Source: Nephrocerus scutellatus (taxonomy: Eukaryota > Arthropoda > Insecta > Diptera > Pipunculidae). Taken from it: a stretch of 64,000 bases of DNA. The position numbers and the translations under genes are program-made. This document shows, piece after piece, positions 23,750 to 36,124 of the stretch (the first letter of the stretch is position 1; each line of letters begins with the position of its first letter). The DNA is taken from positions 91,322,833 through 91,386,832 of the forward strand of contig OX352761.1 in the NCBI GenBank assembly GCA_947095585.1, written 5' to 3'. The notes beneath the pieces are model-generated. The model was not told where the DNA came from, did not search any database, and saw only the letters and a program-made list of their open reading frames with translations.

Positions 23750-25713
23750 ATAACAACCCATAAAAATTTAAATTTTTCGTGTAAATTCTCTGATTGGACA
23801 TACACATGTGAGCCCATGTCCCGATCGCTCCAAAATTTTTACAAAAAATGGAGGTGTCTTTACAACGTCTTTTACGTACGGGCCGAAACTTTTAGTAAAT
23901 TCTCAGTATATTTTTTTTTTAATTTGTAATTTTATTAAATTTCTTTTCCACTTAACAGGTTTCTCACAAGATATTTGCAAAAACTCGAAAAACTGTATAA
24001 GTAAACTGCTACTTCAGCTTGGCCGATTTCTCCCCAAATACACTGGGACCTCACAATATACGTAATAAGCTTAAATATGAATATTTATCTCCATAAATTC
24101 AGCCGTCTGGGCTGTAAAGTAGACAAAAGTAGACAAAAAAAAGACAAACATATTTTTAAAAAATTTATATGGGCACCACTCAGGACTCAGGGCCCGAGCA
24201 CTCTTAAAATTTTTCAAAAAGTTTTGTCCATGGGAGTATACAAGTGCTTAAAATTTTAAGAAAATTGGTTTAATTTTTAAAAAATTTATGTGGGCACCCC
24301 TGGGGCCTCAGGGTTTAAAATTTAAAGAAAATCGGGCTAGTTTTTAAAAAATTTGCCTCAGGAATCGCAGAAATCGGGCAAATTTTTAATATTTTTTATG
24401 GGCACCACTCGGGCTTTAATCCAAAAATTTTACAAAAGGTTTTGTCCATCGGAGATATAGATGTGTGTAAAATTTGAAGATAATCCGGTTAATTTTATTA
24501 AAAAAATTTGTATGGGGCCTCATGACCGAACCCGGGCCTACAAAATTTTTAGAAAAAGTGTTTTCCATCGGAGATACACATGTGTATCAAATTTGAAGAA
24601 AATCGGGTTAATTTTTTTAAACAATTTGTATGGGGCCCCACGACCCCGGGGCTTGGGCTCTCCAAAATTTGTACAAGACATGTTGCCCATCAGAGATACA
24701 CATCTGTATAAAATTTAAGGAAAATGCGGTTAATTTTATTAAAAAAATTTGTATGGGGCCTCACGATGCCAGGGCCTGGGTCTCAAAAATTTTTAGAAAA
24801 AGTGTTTTCCATCGGAGATGAACATGTGTATAAAATTTGAAGAAAATTGGGTTAATTTTTTTAAACAATTTGTCCCCGTGGTCTGGGTTTACAAAAATTT
24901 GTAAAAGAAGTGTTGCCCGTCGGAGATACACATCTGTATAAAATGTGTAGAAAATCGGGTTAATTTTTTTTTTAAATTTGTATGGGGCCTCATGACCCCG
25001 AGGCCCGGTGTCTCCAAAATGTTTACAAAAATTGTTGTCCATGGGAGATACACATGTATATCAAATTTAAAGAAAATCGAATTAATCTAAAAAAAAAAAT
25101 TTATTTGGCCCGACTTTCCGGTCTCCAGAATTTTTACAAAAACTTTTGTTCATAGGAGATAATCATGTATATAAAATTTGAAGAAAATTGGGTTAATTTT
25201 TTTTAAAAATTTGTATGGAGCCTCACGAGGCCCGGGGTCTCCAAAATTTAAAAAAAAATTGTTTTCCTATATAAAATTTAAAGAAAATCGGGTAAATTTT
25301 ATAAAATATTTGTATGGGAGCCCTCCGACCCCAGGGCCATAAATTTTAATAGAAAGTGTTGTCATCGGAGATATGCGTGTGTTTCAATGAAATCGAACTT
25401 TGGGAAGTGGGTTAAAAATTGATCGCAAGATTCCACGACAAAAAAACAAACAAACAAACAAAGATACAAACACACGGGCACGCTAAGAGGATTTAAAAAT
25501 ATTAATTATAAATTTTTTTTGTAAATTATTTGTATGGGAGCCGAACCCGAAGACCGAGGGGCACCAAATTTGAATAGAAAGTGTTGACATAGGAACAAAG
25601 TGTGCAAAGTTTGAATAAAATCGGGCGTTAGGAAGTGGGTTAAAAATTGATCACAAGATTTGGTGTGTCCGCCAGCCAGCCAGCCTCGCGAAGTAAATAT
25701 AGAGAATTTAAAA
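23750..25713 (+). mobile_element. Family A element with a large tandem core
   Basis: It starts at acaacccataaaaattt with TAAATTCTCTGATTGG. It then carries more than a dozen units of about 85-115 bases with the shared frame catcggagatacacatgtg, aaatttgaagaaaatcgggt, taattttttaaaa, ttgtatggggcc and ccggggcc. It ends at about 25697-25711 with gccagccagcctcgcgaagt … agagaattt. A second terminal-like sequence (gtgggttaaaaattgatcgc … gaggattta) at 25405-25495 suggests an internal duplication or nested copy. The many open frames inside are repeat artefacts. Confidence 0.75.
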
Positions 25714-25768
25714 TAGATCCAAGCTGCTGTTGTGTAAGACAATGGTCAAACTAGTACTCTAGGACGGT
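25714..25768 (+). mobile_element. RTE-like thumb-region fragment, right part
   Basis: gatccaagctgctgttgtgt and aagacaatggtcaaactagt correspond to 4598-4640. This continues the fragment that ends at about 23573. Confidence 0.6.
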
Positions 25769-26239
25769 GCAAAAAGCGAAGAGGAATAACAAATGTTATG
25801 TTTTGTTAAACGTGACTTCATGTGCTTTGAAAACTCTATTATCTAATACTACAGTTAAACAACCCCCTTTTTAAAATTAGCAAAAATATATGGAGGAGTT
25901 TAAGAAGTGTTGTTTTATTATTACCTTCGCTTTCAATACAATATGTACAGCTATCTTCGTCTCCTTTTCCAAATGCCAGCAAAACAATAAATGGTACTCA
26001 AAAAGTTTATAAATTTATAAAAGCTTTGTAAGAAGAAATAATCACTTATACTTTAGATTTTTGGTAAAAGGCTTGGTAATCGAGCACACTGTTTTTGATT
26101 TTAACACCTAAGTCAATTGTTATCTAGCAAGAATATTAAGTGTTGTTGTGCATATTTTAGTTCAAAATTAATGTTCGGTTATTATTTAATTAATTTTCCT
26201 GTAGTTATCGGTAAACTGCTTATTACGAAGTTATGAAAT

Positions 26240-26575
26240 ATGAAAAAAATACCTTACTGCAGTTTGTTTACTTTTTTAATTGGAGTTTGCCTAACACGTA
26301 ATTATTTATTTAACATGTATTTTTAAAAGTGTTTTCTTAAAATATACACAAATACAGAAGCGATTGAAATCAAAAGCAGTTCAAGTATTAAATTTCCGCC
26401 AGATTCACGCGAGGTAAGCTGCACAATGGATGATACAAAAGTAATAGGAAAGTGCATACCATTAAATGATTGTCCAAATGCTGTGATCCTATGGGAAGTC
26501 AAGGGATTGCACCCACAAACATGTTTTTTTAATAAATTGGACCAATTTGTGTGTTGCCCACTAGTCTCAATCTGA
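26240..26575 (+). CDS. Secreted single clip-domain protein, possible orphaned protease exon pair
   Basis: Exon 1 (26240-26297) encodes a signal peptide, MKKIPYCSLFTFLIGVCLT, and ends with donor GTAATT in phase 1. Exon 2 (26358-26575) follows acceptor AATACAG and stays open to TGA, giving 91 residues in all. It holds one clip domain with six cysteines in the order CTMDDTKVIGKC … NDC … TC … CC. Clip domains are disulfide knots known in front of arthropod haemolymph serine proteases, where they mediate partner binding. Here no protease domain follows. The exon pair has the same phase and layout as the first clip exon at 54836, and the eroded protease exons at 36125-36565 could be its lost catalytic part. 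It may be a real clip-only peptide or the front of a broken gene. Confidence 0.65.
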
Positions 26576-26884
26576 AAAATAACATATGCGTCGTTGTGAA
26601 AATGTGTAACTTTTCTGTTATTATGTCTAATTAAAATTTAAATTCTAAACAACAAAATTTGTTTGATTTTGGGTTTTGTGTGCAAAGTATGTAGTATTAA
26701 GGCAATAGTTTTGGGAGTGGACAGAAAGCCACATGAATTCCTGAAATATATGGTAACATATACGAGTTTTCCAGGAAGAATGGTACTCTTTGGGTGATTT
26801 GAAAGACCTTAGATGCGGGGAAGAGTGTCCCATCGATTTTGCGTAACAACTTCTCACTACACCATCTCGAACCTGCACTTAATT

Positions 26885-27345
26885 AAAACTTTTATTTAAC
26901 TTGACTTTTCCTGTCTGTCGGTTTTTTCGATTTCATGTAGGTCCTTTTTAAACACTTTCCAAACGAAAAGCTGAAATATTCTGTGCTGCTCAGTGTTCAG
27001 GGCCATTTCTGAGATCTCGCGTATGACGCGTAACGTGACTCGCGTGCGTAGCGTGTGATGCATATAAAATGGCTTAATCTTTCGAATAGGCCCTACCTGT
27101 TTTTTAACTACCTTCTACAAGTGCTAGAGAGTGCAAAATTTTGTGAGTTGCTTAACCTCAGTGGGCGTTCCTAAAATCCCGCATATAACTCGTGTCAAAA
27201 GTCACGTTTGGCCCGTGGGATGCGTGAAAAATGGGCTAATCTTTGGAATAGCCCCGACCTGCACCGACTTTTTGGGTCCTTTTTAACCACCCTTCACAAA
27301 ACCTAGAGTGCTGAAATTTTGTGAGCAGCTCAGAACCCACGGACG
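26885..27345 (+). repeat. Family B tandem repeat, about three units
   Basis: Each unit of roughly 165-180 bases contains gacttt…gaggtcctttttaacca, ccttccacaag.cctagag, ctgaaattttgtgagcagct, gggcc/gggcg, and a GC-rich end such as tgacgcgtaacgtgactcgc. The array opens with aaaacttttatttaacttga at about 26885. Confidence 0.75.
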
Positions 27346-27414
27346 TTTCTATTAATCATCTTTTTTCTCGTTAATAAACGACGCAGTTGGAGAAAAAACT
27401 CTAAAAAAAAAACA

Positions 27415-28115
27415 GTATGGCAATACGAGAAAGTCCATTGGGACGCCCTTAACAACTTTTCTAAACTGGTCGCCATTATTTCGCAATAGTAACCTGGATG
27501 CCGCCGCTGATGCAATTACTGGTATAAGAGACTTTGTCCCTATCAGGAATAAGTCTGTCAAACCAAAGGAGGTTGGATGGTTCCACGCTTCCAGATTTTG
27601 TATTGCTGCCGCCTGCACCACCGAGTATTGAACACTCTATGGAACCGATTTGCATTCGTACTCGTGCAGTTGCCAGAGTTTTAAATGATCTCAACAATCA
27701 CACGTTCTACTGGTGATTTGATGGTATATCTCACCGCACAGTGGAACCGGTCTTTGCAACAATTTGGTGAAAGCAAAGCTGTTGCACTTAATATTTCCAA
27801 GACATTTGATAGAGTTTGGCATCAAGGTCTTTTGTCAAAAATGCGTGCTTATGGAGTCGATGAAAAACCTTCTTACCCGGTGCAAGAAATATCTTACTCC
27901 CTCTGATCTGGCTAAATGCTTTTATTCGCCATAAACGTGAAACAATTGTCATATCTGGTCTGGAGCGCTTAAAACTGCCTTGCATCAGCTAGATAGAATA
28001 CAAAACCGTGCGATAAAACTTATCGTTACCGAAAATATTGCGAAATCAATAGGTTCGCTTGAACACCGCAGGAACGTTTCCTTTTTGTCACTGTTTTATC
28101 GTTTCTTCCACCAGC
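27415..28115 (+). pseudogene. Non-LTR RT remnant (CR1/jockey-like)
   Basis: The endonuclease-RT linker appears at 27480-27600 (VKPKEVGWFHASRFCIAAA). The palm segment is at 27700-27880 (RSTGDLMVYLTAQWNRSL, KAVALNISKTFDRVWHQGLL, where SKAFD is usual). The C-terminal region is at 27960-28115 (LDRIQNRAIKLIV, GSLEHRRNVSFLSLFYR). The catalytic FADD box is deleted. It seems to be the same family as 198-1275. Confidence 0.75.
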
Positions 28116-28149
28116 GATGCTCAAGAGAAATAGCCAATTGCATGCATGG

Positions 28150-30255
28150 AGATCTGCATTGCGATTGATCGGGACCTGGGTGTCAACTGACAGGCAATTA
28201 TTATCCAACCAAATCGACCATGTGGCGATCAGCCGACGTTTTAGGAGTTGTCTTTTAAACGTCCAAAACAGACGAGGAGCTGACATGGGTATGGTACGGG
28301 ATCATCACCTTATGGTAGCTACTGTCCAGTTACGTACTGCATCAGTTCAAAGAATCTGCAATATCATCCGAATGCCTTGGTATAACATCGACCGGCTAAA
28401 GATACAGTACGCCAACAATTAAGGGATCATTTATCGCAAGGAGTGGAAGCAATCAGCAGCTCATTGCCGATAACCATCCAAGAACATTGGAAAACTGTGA
28501 AAAATGTTTCCACATCTGGAGCGGAAAGTATTGTTGGTAGAAACCAGGCAAGGCACAGCACGTGGCTTACCGAAGATACCTGGAGGCAGATTGAAGAACG
28601 TAAGCTGCTTAAAGCTCGTATTGTAGATACCCCAGCAGCAGCGAGGATCGAACTAGAGTCCCTGTATCGAAGCAAAATGAGAGAAGTGCAGCGTAGTGTA
28701 AGACGTGACAAACGTTATTATATTAACAACCTGGCCTCAGAATCACCAAAGAGCTGACAGGTGGTCACCGCTCTAGCCAACATCCGGTGAAAGGCCTAGA
28801 TGGTGCCGTACTCGTTTCAGATGAGGATCAGCTCAAGCGATGGAAGGAGCATTTCTCTACGGTCCTTAACCCAAATCAAACGGAGCTGCCGGAAGTAACA
28901 ATTTCCCGAATTAGCACCTCAACTCCTAGTAAAGATGAGATCGCTACCGCGATCAACGCACTAAAGAACAGCAAGTCGGTAGGACTAGATGGTATACCCG
29001 CAGAACTTCTGCGTGCCGCTCCAATGACATCAGCAGAGCTCTTATATCCTCTTGTAGAGAGAGCTTGAGAGGCAGAGAGTTTCCCCGACGATTGGAAGAA
29101 GGGAATGATTTTTTCCTTCCTAAAAAAGGTAGTCTTATGGAGTGCGAAAACTGTAGAGGCATTTGCGTTCTTTCTGCAATTGCAAATGTTATAGCCAAAA
29201 TAGTACTTGAGCGAATTAAGGAACATCTGGAAGATACACTCGATGCCGAAAAAGCAGGTTTTCGCACTGGATCCTCCTGTGCAGACCACATAAACACCCT
29301 GCGGATCATTATTGAACAGCGCGTTGAATTCCGGTCACCACTGCACCTGATGTTCATCGATTTTGAGAAGGCGTTTTACGGTGTCAACAGACAGTTTATC
29401 TGGCTCGCCTTTCGCAGGAGAGGTATACCCGATAAACTAATAGCTATAATTAAGGCAACCTATGATGGCTCTAAATGTCATGTGCTGCAGAGGAATTCGA
29501 GATCCTAAGTTGGGGACGACAAGGTTGCATTCTATCGCCGATACTTTTTTTGTTGGTAATTAGCGATGTTCTTCGCACAGCTTTATCTACTGAAAACGGA
29601 GGAATTCGTTGGACTCTTACATCTCAACTCAAACATCTGGACTACGCTGACGACGTTTGTTTACTCTCACACAGGATTATGAGGCTGCACCAAATAACAA
29701 CAAATGTGGAGAGGGAGGCAAATGTTGCGGGTTTGAAGATTAATACTGCATAACCAAGATCATCAACCTTGGCACTAACTCAGTAACTCAAGTTAACATT
29801 GCTGGACAGCCGGTAGAGAGAGTAGAGATTTTCCAATATCTTGGGAGTATTGTCCCGACCGAAGGTGGAACCGAACAGGACATTGTCAACCGAATCGGCA
29901 AAGCAAAATCAGTGTTTGGAATGATGTCCATGATTTGGCGAAGCAATGCGATCAGCTTTAACACCAAGCTGCGAATATTCCGTTAAAATGTTGAATCTGT
30001 GCTGTTGAAATCATCAACCTTGGCGCTAACTCAGTAACTCAAGTTAACATTGCTGGACAGCCGGTAGAGAGAGTAGAGAGTTTCCAATATCTTGGGAGTA
30101 TTGTCTCGACAGAAGGTGGAACCGAACAGGACATTGTCAACCGAATCGGCAAAGCAAAATCAGTGTTTAGAATGATGTCCATGATATGGCGAAGCAATTC
30201 GATCAGCTTAAACACCAAGCTGCGACTTTTCCGTTCAAATGTTGAATCTGTGCTG
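28150..30255 (+). mobile_element. RTE-like retrotransposon, second family
   Basis: It starts within the endonuclease (NQIDHVAISRRFRSCLLNV, MVRDHHLMVA). It passes through a linker (ISSSLPITIQEHWKTV, RQARHSTW region 28540-28570) into the RT: NALKNSKSVGLDGIPAELL (28960-29010), NCRGICVLS, AGFRTGSSCADHI, LMFIDFEKAFYG, GRQGCILSPILFLLV and LDYADDVCLLS (29635-29660). The segment encoding VNIAGQPVERVE…FQYLGSIV…GGTEQDIVNRIGKA is present twice in tandem (units start at 29759 and 30010). Stops and frame changes are scattered. The 5' end and the final C-terminus are missing. Confidence 0.85.
29759..30255 (+). repeat. ~247 bp tandem duplication in the RTE-like RT
   Basis: Unit 1 (29759-30005) and unit 2 (30010-30255) both run from atcatcaaccttggc to tgttgaatctgtgctg and differ at a few positions (gagattttcc/gagagtttcc, tttggcg/atatggcg). 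Confidence 0.9.
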
Positions 30256-30259
30256 ATTT

Positions 30260-31155
30260 TTTTAACCAATGCAGTAATATAACCTATTCAATTTTCTACA
30301 AATCCATGTCACAATGTTTATGCATTCGGTCAATAGAAGAAGGGTTAAATTTAAAAATTTAAAAAATGCAGTTGAAATTTTCAAGTCTATTTGATTGCAA
30401 TAATTTTCTGAGCTGCATGTTGAATCCTCCTTCCTAACTTTAAATTTTAACCTTGCTCCTGTAGGCTGAAAGCATAAATATTGTGCCATGGGTTTGTAGG
30501 AAATTAAATAGGCTTTAATACTGCATTAGTTAAAAAAAATTATCGAAGAGCGTTTTTCGACACAATCGCGTTTGAATTTTTTTTTTGACTTTGACCGTCA
30601 AATGGTTTAATGATTTAATATTCTTTTAAAAAGACCAACAGTCTTTTACCTAGAAGCGTTTAATAGTTACAGGATGTGAAGTGATGCGGGCTTACTAGTA
30701 CACGTTTTTGCATTAAAACGCTACATGTACCGAAGGGGGTAAAAATAGACCCCCGCTCCCATACGATTTTTTCCTATAAATAACTAAATAATCACCCCTT
30801 TAAGTATTTGTCACCAAAACTAATACACCCTGTATTTAATAAAATAACTGCATTTGTCGATTTTTCTTGTTGTTAAAATGCTGTAAAATATCCTCTGTCT
30901 CTGACGCAAAGATAATCCTTCATATTCCTTTTTAACATGGAAATGAGACAAAATGCATGGATCAGCTTAATATTTTCAAAAATTCAAAATTAAAAAAAAA
31001 ATCCGTTGATAGTTTGATGTTTTAAATAGTATATATATAATAACCCATGTGTAAACTATAATTGAACAAAATGAACGAAAGGAATATCTTGCCCAAGTTT
31101 TTGTTATACGATTTTCTGTATTCCACCTTGTGACAACTCACCACTGACGCTCCAT
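30260..31155. other. Unassigned AT-rich sequence
   Basis: No gene or repeat family recognised. Confidence 0.45.
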
Positions 31156-31159
31156 CGTA

Positions 31160-32030
31160 AGTCAGATATCACTACTGTCCACTACACCATGGAGCTGCCT
31201 TCACATTCTCTTGATCTGAGCGACCAGAAAACTCTTGAGGCTCTGCAACGTACGGATTTCGCGGTTTAGATAACACTCCATAGATTTTTTGCATTTTCGG
31301 GACCGTCGAATTAATACTCGACAGAATTACAAAAATCAGTCTTTCGATGTCTTGCATTAATCTTCATGATCTTTAGAAGGAGTAGGTCCGGTATACGGTC
31401 TTCTACAAAGCGCAGCCAGTCACCACGTCTGGAGACCGAGATTATAGAGTAGACATTTAAAGCAAGTATTCTGAGCGCTCCGCATCTAAACCTGGACACA
31501 CAAAAAACCATGTAGCAGATTTAAAATAGTGTTTAGCTCCACTTTTGATGATCCGCTACATTCTTGGTAAGAATGTTTACTTTATTCCCTAATCTCTAAT
31601 TTGAAAAATTTAAAACCATACGCGTATGTGAGCCAATTTTATTGCTTGCTATGTCAGCAAATGAAACTCCCGTTTTCACGAAATTTTCAATATAATTAGT
31701 TTTCTGAGTGGCATTTTGTTAATTTTCTTCTTGAGATTTTTGTAAGCCTCGTAACCTTTTACGAAGCTGGGTGTCCTGCTTTACCGCAGAGCACAAAAAC
31801 AGCCGCTCCTTGCCTGAATTTTTTTGCACCAGTTAATTTTTGGGAGCATGCAAAGCTTGACACGTAACGCAACTGAAATCAATATTGCAATTAGACGAAG
31901 TATGTCCGAATCTCTGACATCGGTGACATTGCAAGACATCACTTCGTCTGATTTTTTCAAAGGTCACTACGTTGCCACCGACATAGCTCCATAGCGACGT
32001 ATCATATACCTAAATGCTTTTACTAATTGT
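31160..32030 (-). pseudogene. Jockey-like element: end of ORF1 and start of ORF2
   Basis: On the minus strand about 31975-31850 encodes a zinc knuckle, CHRCQRFGHTSSNC, followed by CVTCQALHAPKN. About 31775-31740 shows a third-knuckle remnant, LCGKAGHPAS. This is the CCHC layout of jockey-type ORF1. About 31495-31320 gives an endonuclease opening (LRILALNVYSIISVSRR, FVEDRIPDLLLL). The frames are interrupted by stops. Only the ORF1/ORF2 junction area remains. Confidence 0.7.
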
Positions 32031-32518
32031 ATGTCTTTTGGATTACAATGTACTCAACCCTTTTATAATAATTTTTTTAAAACGTTTTTATTAGCTCGCT
32101 TTCGTGTATTTATGTCTGTGCGGGTGAAATTTTGTAATTGATTTTAAACTATCTTCCTATTGAGCTAGAGACTTAAAAAGTTTAAACATAGCTCAGAACT
32201 GACAAATCACAAAAAAAAATCGCAAAAAAAAAATTACTTCATCGCGAGCTTGCGTCTTAGATTTTTTTGATCCACTGTTGTTTTGTTCACAGTAAATTTT
32301 AAAAATAGCGTTATGTTTTTCTTTGTTATTGTGTTGCAAAGTATAAGTCCGATTTTTGCTGCTGTTAAGAGCAGCGGGAACTCGTCGTTTTATATTTCGA
32401 CTTTGCCAACAATGTCACTTAGCGTAGTAAACCTGTTATTAAATTCATCAATATTTGTTTTTTCTCTTTTTTTAATATCTTGTTGTAATTATTCAATGGC
32501 TTTGTAATTTACATATTA

Positions 32519-33270
32519 CGAGGGCAGATTGATATGTCAGTGACTTTTGGAATAAAAGATATTTTTTCGGCAAAAAAGAGTTTTATTTCTCAACACAGTC
32601 TCCTTTAAGCTAAATACATTTAATCTAGCGTTTTTCCATTTGTTTTATTCCTTCCAAATAATAGGTTTTCTCAAGGCCCTCAAAATAGGAGTTTGTTTCA
32701 GTCATGACTTCTTCGTTAGACCCAAATCTCTTACCGTCCAACCATTTCTTTAGGTTTGGAAACAGGAAATCTAAATCTGGAGAATATTCTGGATGGAGTA
32801 GCTGTTCGTAGCCTAATTTATGAATTTTTGCCGTGTGCACCCGTGCATTGTCTTGATGGAACAACACTTTTTTCTTCGCAAAATGCGGTCGTTTTTGCTT
32901 CAAATCAATAACGAATCTGTCCAAAAACTCTGAAAAATATTCTCCGTTTTACCCATTTCAAGGTCTGTCTTGATTATTCCTTGGTCTCTGGTGTATTGTG
33001 ATGGACCCATGTTTCGTCCACGGTTTCGAAATGGCGCAAAAACTCGTTCGGATTGCTGCTGAACATCAATGCTTAATTAGCACACAAAATTTTTTTTCAT
33101 TTTCTTTAAAATTCACGAGATTGTCTTCTTTCAATGACAAACTAACTGACGCAGCTGGCTCAAAATTTGACAGTAGTCTACTAATAGATGGCAGTTGACG
33201 GGAGCAGTATTGCATTTAAAGTTACTGCGTGGGAAATTCAAAAAGGGACTGACTTACTAAACTACCCTCG
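32519..33270 (-). mobile_element. Internally deleted mariner transposon
   Basis: The ends are inverted: CGAGGGCAGATTGATATGTC at 32519 and, read inward from 33270, CGAGGGTAGTTTAGTAAGTC; both continue with a CAGT..CTTTT-type word. The left flank is TA, as expected for mariner, while the right flank reads TG. At 752 bases it is much shorter than a complete mariner (about 1.3 kb) and retains only transposase fragments. Confidence 0.8.
32625..33055 (-). pseudogene. Mariner transposase fragment
   Basis: Minus frames give FETVDETWVHHNTPETK (about 33040-32990), which holds the first catalytic Asp box. VLFHQDNARVHTA (second Asp) and HPEYSPDLDFLFPNLKKWL (third Asp region, with the usual APS before the DF missing) follow. 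The DNA-binding N-terminus is absent, and a stop and a frame change split the catalytic core. It would have cut and pasted the element; it is now inactive. Confidence 0.8.
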
Positions 33271-33554
33271 TGCTTTCATGTCTCGTAGATATTTTTCTTG
33301 TCTGACATAATTTAGAGTTTCTAATCATTATCCTCCCTGTAGAGGAGGGGACGACGTCATTTTAGTAGTTTTTTGTTGATGTGTTTATCACAGTCTTTTG
33401 ATGTTTGTATTTACAGTACTGTATTGTTTTTTAGCTTTATTATTATACACTCGTTTTATTATATTTCGTATTTTCAATATTTTATTCATAGTTTTTTTAT
33501 CCCACTTATAATTTCATTAGTTTTGGTAGGTATACGTCTGATAACGACGTGGCC

Positions 33555-34025
33555 TTTTAAATTTTCTATATTAACTTCGCGTTTGCTTGTTTTTTTGTTT
33601 GTTTGTCATGGAATCTTCCGATCAATTTTTAACCCACTTCCCAAAGTCAGATTTCATTGAAATTTTGCACGCATGCATATCTCCGATGACAACACTTTCC
33701 CACACATGTGTATCTCCGTTACACAACACTTTTTGTAAACATTTTTGAGTGAACGGGCCCTGAGGCCCGAGTAATTTTTTTAAAAATTAGTCCGATTTTC
33801 TAAAAATTTAAAACATATGTGTCCGATGAACAAAACTTTATCTAAAATGTTTGGAGTGAACGGGCCTTGGGGCCGGATAGAGCTGAAATTTTATACGCAA
33901 CTTAGTATGATGAAGCATTTCTAAGCGCCCGCTTGTGACCCGTGTAAATACGTATAAATCAAAGGTTGTACCCGAAAAAAACAACCCATAAAAATTAAAA
34001 TTTTTCCACTAAATTCTCTAATCGC
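33555..34025. mobile_element. Family A pieces in opposite orientations
   Basis: The left end ttaaattttctatattaact at 33559 opens a reverse-oriented copy, with a ttgtttgtttgt run and units up to about 33880. At 33979-34025 a forward 5' end (acaacccataaaaattaaaa, taaattctctaatcg) faces it. Confidence 0.65.
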
Positions 34026-34534
34026 AGAAATTGATATGGGACACCCTCGATCCTGGGTCATTTTATTTTTATTTTTTTATTGTAGGAGAAAATCATCGAA
34101 AGAGACATTTGACATCAGATGTTAAAATTGAAAATGCTCAGATCATTTAATTCTGAGCACTTAGAGCACGCTCATACTCTGAGCAAATAAGAAACACGAG
34201 AATTTTTCTTGAGAACTCTTTGACTTCTCTAAACTAATTAATGAAAACGTCAAATGACAGAATATTGTGAAAACTTGTTGTTCTATCTGTAAGTTGATAT
34301 CGACAACTAAAAAAACAACATCAATAAAAATACAATTCAGTAAATAAGTAAGTAAATTGAATTAAGCATAAGACATTTATGTCTCGTTTCATTTGCTGGG
34401 TTCATTTTTGCGTGAGCTAAGATTTCTCTCTCTCTTTCTCTCTCTACCACCAAAACCATGCAGCGCAGCCGACTGCGCAGCACACACCGCACACAGTCAT
34501 TAAATTACGACGGTATCGATGCCACTATAAGAAA

Positions 34535-34950
34535 TTAAAAAAATGTATAAGGGCCTTGCGGCCGAACCCAGAGCCCGTTCACTACCAAATTTTAGAAAAA
34601 GTATTGTTTATTAGGTATACACATGTGTGTAAAATTTGAAAAAAACAGGTAATTTTTATTTTAAATTTGTATGGGAGCCCCACGAGCCCGGGGCCCAATC
34701 ACTTCTAAATTTTAAAAGAAAGTATTGTCACTGGAAATACACATGTGTACAAAATTTCAGGAAATTCGGGTTTTATGAAGTGCGCTAAAAATTGATAATT
34801 AAAAAAAATAAAAATTTGTATGGGAGCCCCCCGATCCCGCAGCCCAATCTTTCTGACATTTTAATAGAAAGCACTGTCACTGTCATGTTTGCAAAATTTC
34901 AATAAAGTCGGGCTTTGGGAAGTGGGTTAAAAATTGATGATGAACAATTT
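34535..34950 (+). repeat. Family A tandem units without termini
   Basis: Four units contain aggtatacacatgtgtgtaa, aatttgtatgggagcccc and aagtgggttaaaaattgat. The 5' end may be the piece at 33979, separated by about 500 bases of other sequence that includes a (TCTC)n run at 34424-34445. Confidence 0.6.
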
Positions 34951-34989
34951 GTATGGTATCTAAAAGGCTGAAGCTATTGAGATTGGTTA

Positions 34990-35690
34990 GTTACGTTTTT
35001 TATTAAAAACTTTTAATTAACTTGACTTGACCCCTTTTTGTCTGTATTTTCGACTATTTTGAAGTCTTTTTTAACCACCTTCCACAAGACCTAGATAGTT
35101 TAAATTTTGTAAGTGTCCAAAGTCCAAAATAGCATTTTTTATATTCCGCGTGTGACGAATGTCGAGTTTCGCGTGTGATGGGTTGAATTTTTTTTCGACT
35201 TATTTGAGGTCTCTATTAACCACCTTCCACACGACCTAGAGAGCTGAAAAATTGTGAATGCCTAAGTCCAAAACAGAACCTTTTACATTCCATGTGTGAT
35301 GTGTGACACGTGTCACGTGTGGCGCGTGTTATGAGTTGAAAATTTTTTTTTCGACTTATTTGAGGTTCTTTTTAGCGATCTTTCCAATGACCTAAAAGTT
35401 GAAATTTCGTGAGTGTCTAAGTCCAAAATAGCATTTTTTATATTCCACCTATAAGACGTGTCGCGTTTCGCGTGGGTTGAAATCGCGGCATTTTCTCGTT
35501 TTTTGAAGTTTTTATTTGACCACCTTTCGCAAGACTTAATGGGATGAAATTTTCTGAGCGGGTCAATGTCAGGGGCCCGTTTTATTTTCCCGCGTTTGAC
35601 GCGTATCGAGTGTGGCGCGTGTGATGTGTGGAAAAAAATACCCGACCTCAAAAAGAGATATTTTGGCGATTATTACAAAGTAACTGTGAC
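34990..35690 (+). repeat. Family B tandem repeat, about four units
   Basis: Units repeat tttttaaccaccttccacaa, gacctagagagctgaaa, ttgtgagtgtctaagtccaa and a GC-rich tail such as gtgtgacgcgtgtcgcgtgt. Period is about 165 bases. A 112-codon minus frame inside it is a repeat artefact. Confidence 0.75.
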
Positions 35691-35989
35691 TGTGTGGCGT
35701 ATTTCGATTGTACCCGAAAAACGAAGTTTTTTCTCGTAAAAAATCTCATTCTTATGAATTACGCAGATTTCAAGTAAATATAAAATAACTTGTGTGTCAA
35801 AAATAGCATTGATAGAACTGTTTCCATCGAGTTCGGTTTTTAATTCGATTTTACCAATGATGATTTTTACGTGATTTTATAAATTCCGTTATCTTTCTTG
35901 ACCCACAAACAGGGAATCATGTTGACCTTTGTACATCGAAATTACCCAAAATTTTTAAAATAAGTAAACATTTGGCTCTACTACAATGG

Positions 35990-36110
35990 TTCGGTCTAGC
36001 CCCCATCGGACCCAATTTCAAATCGATGTCATACAGTCTGAGAGTCCTGCTCATTCCAGCACACAGGTCTTTTCGACGAGGATCCTTATCGCTTATGCGA
36101 GCAAGGGCAT
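35990..36110 (-). mobile_element. RTE-like 3' end scrap
   Basis: tcggtctagcccccatcgga, aatcgatgtcatacagtctg and cttatgcgagc resemble the 3' part at 41520-41680 in the same orientation, with deletions. Confidence 0.5.
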
Positions 36111-36124
36111 AATTCTTAATGTTG

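Noticed and set aside
24077..25042. Several overlapping frames that repeat a similar peptide, suggesting a repeat protein
   Set aside because: They follow the family A DNA repeat, switch frame between units, and lack conserved starts.
23750..25713. Regular repeats as a possible CRISPR array
   Set aside because: Units are 85-115 bases, diverged throughout, lack constant repeats with unique spacers, and the DNA is eukaryotic.
35313..35651. 112-codon minus-strand frame rich in basic residues
   Set aside because: It is the reverse reading of family B tandem units.
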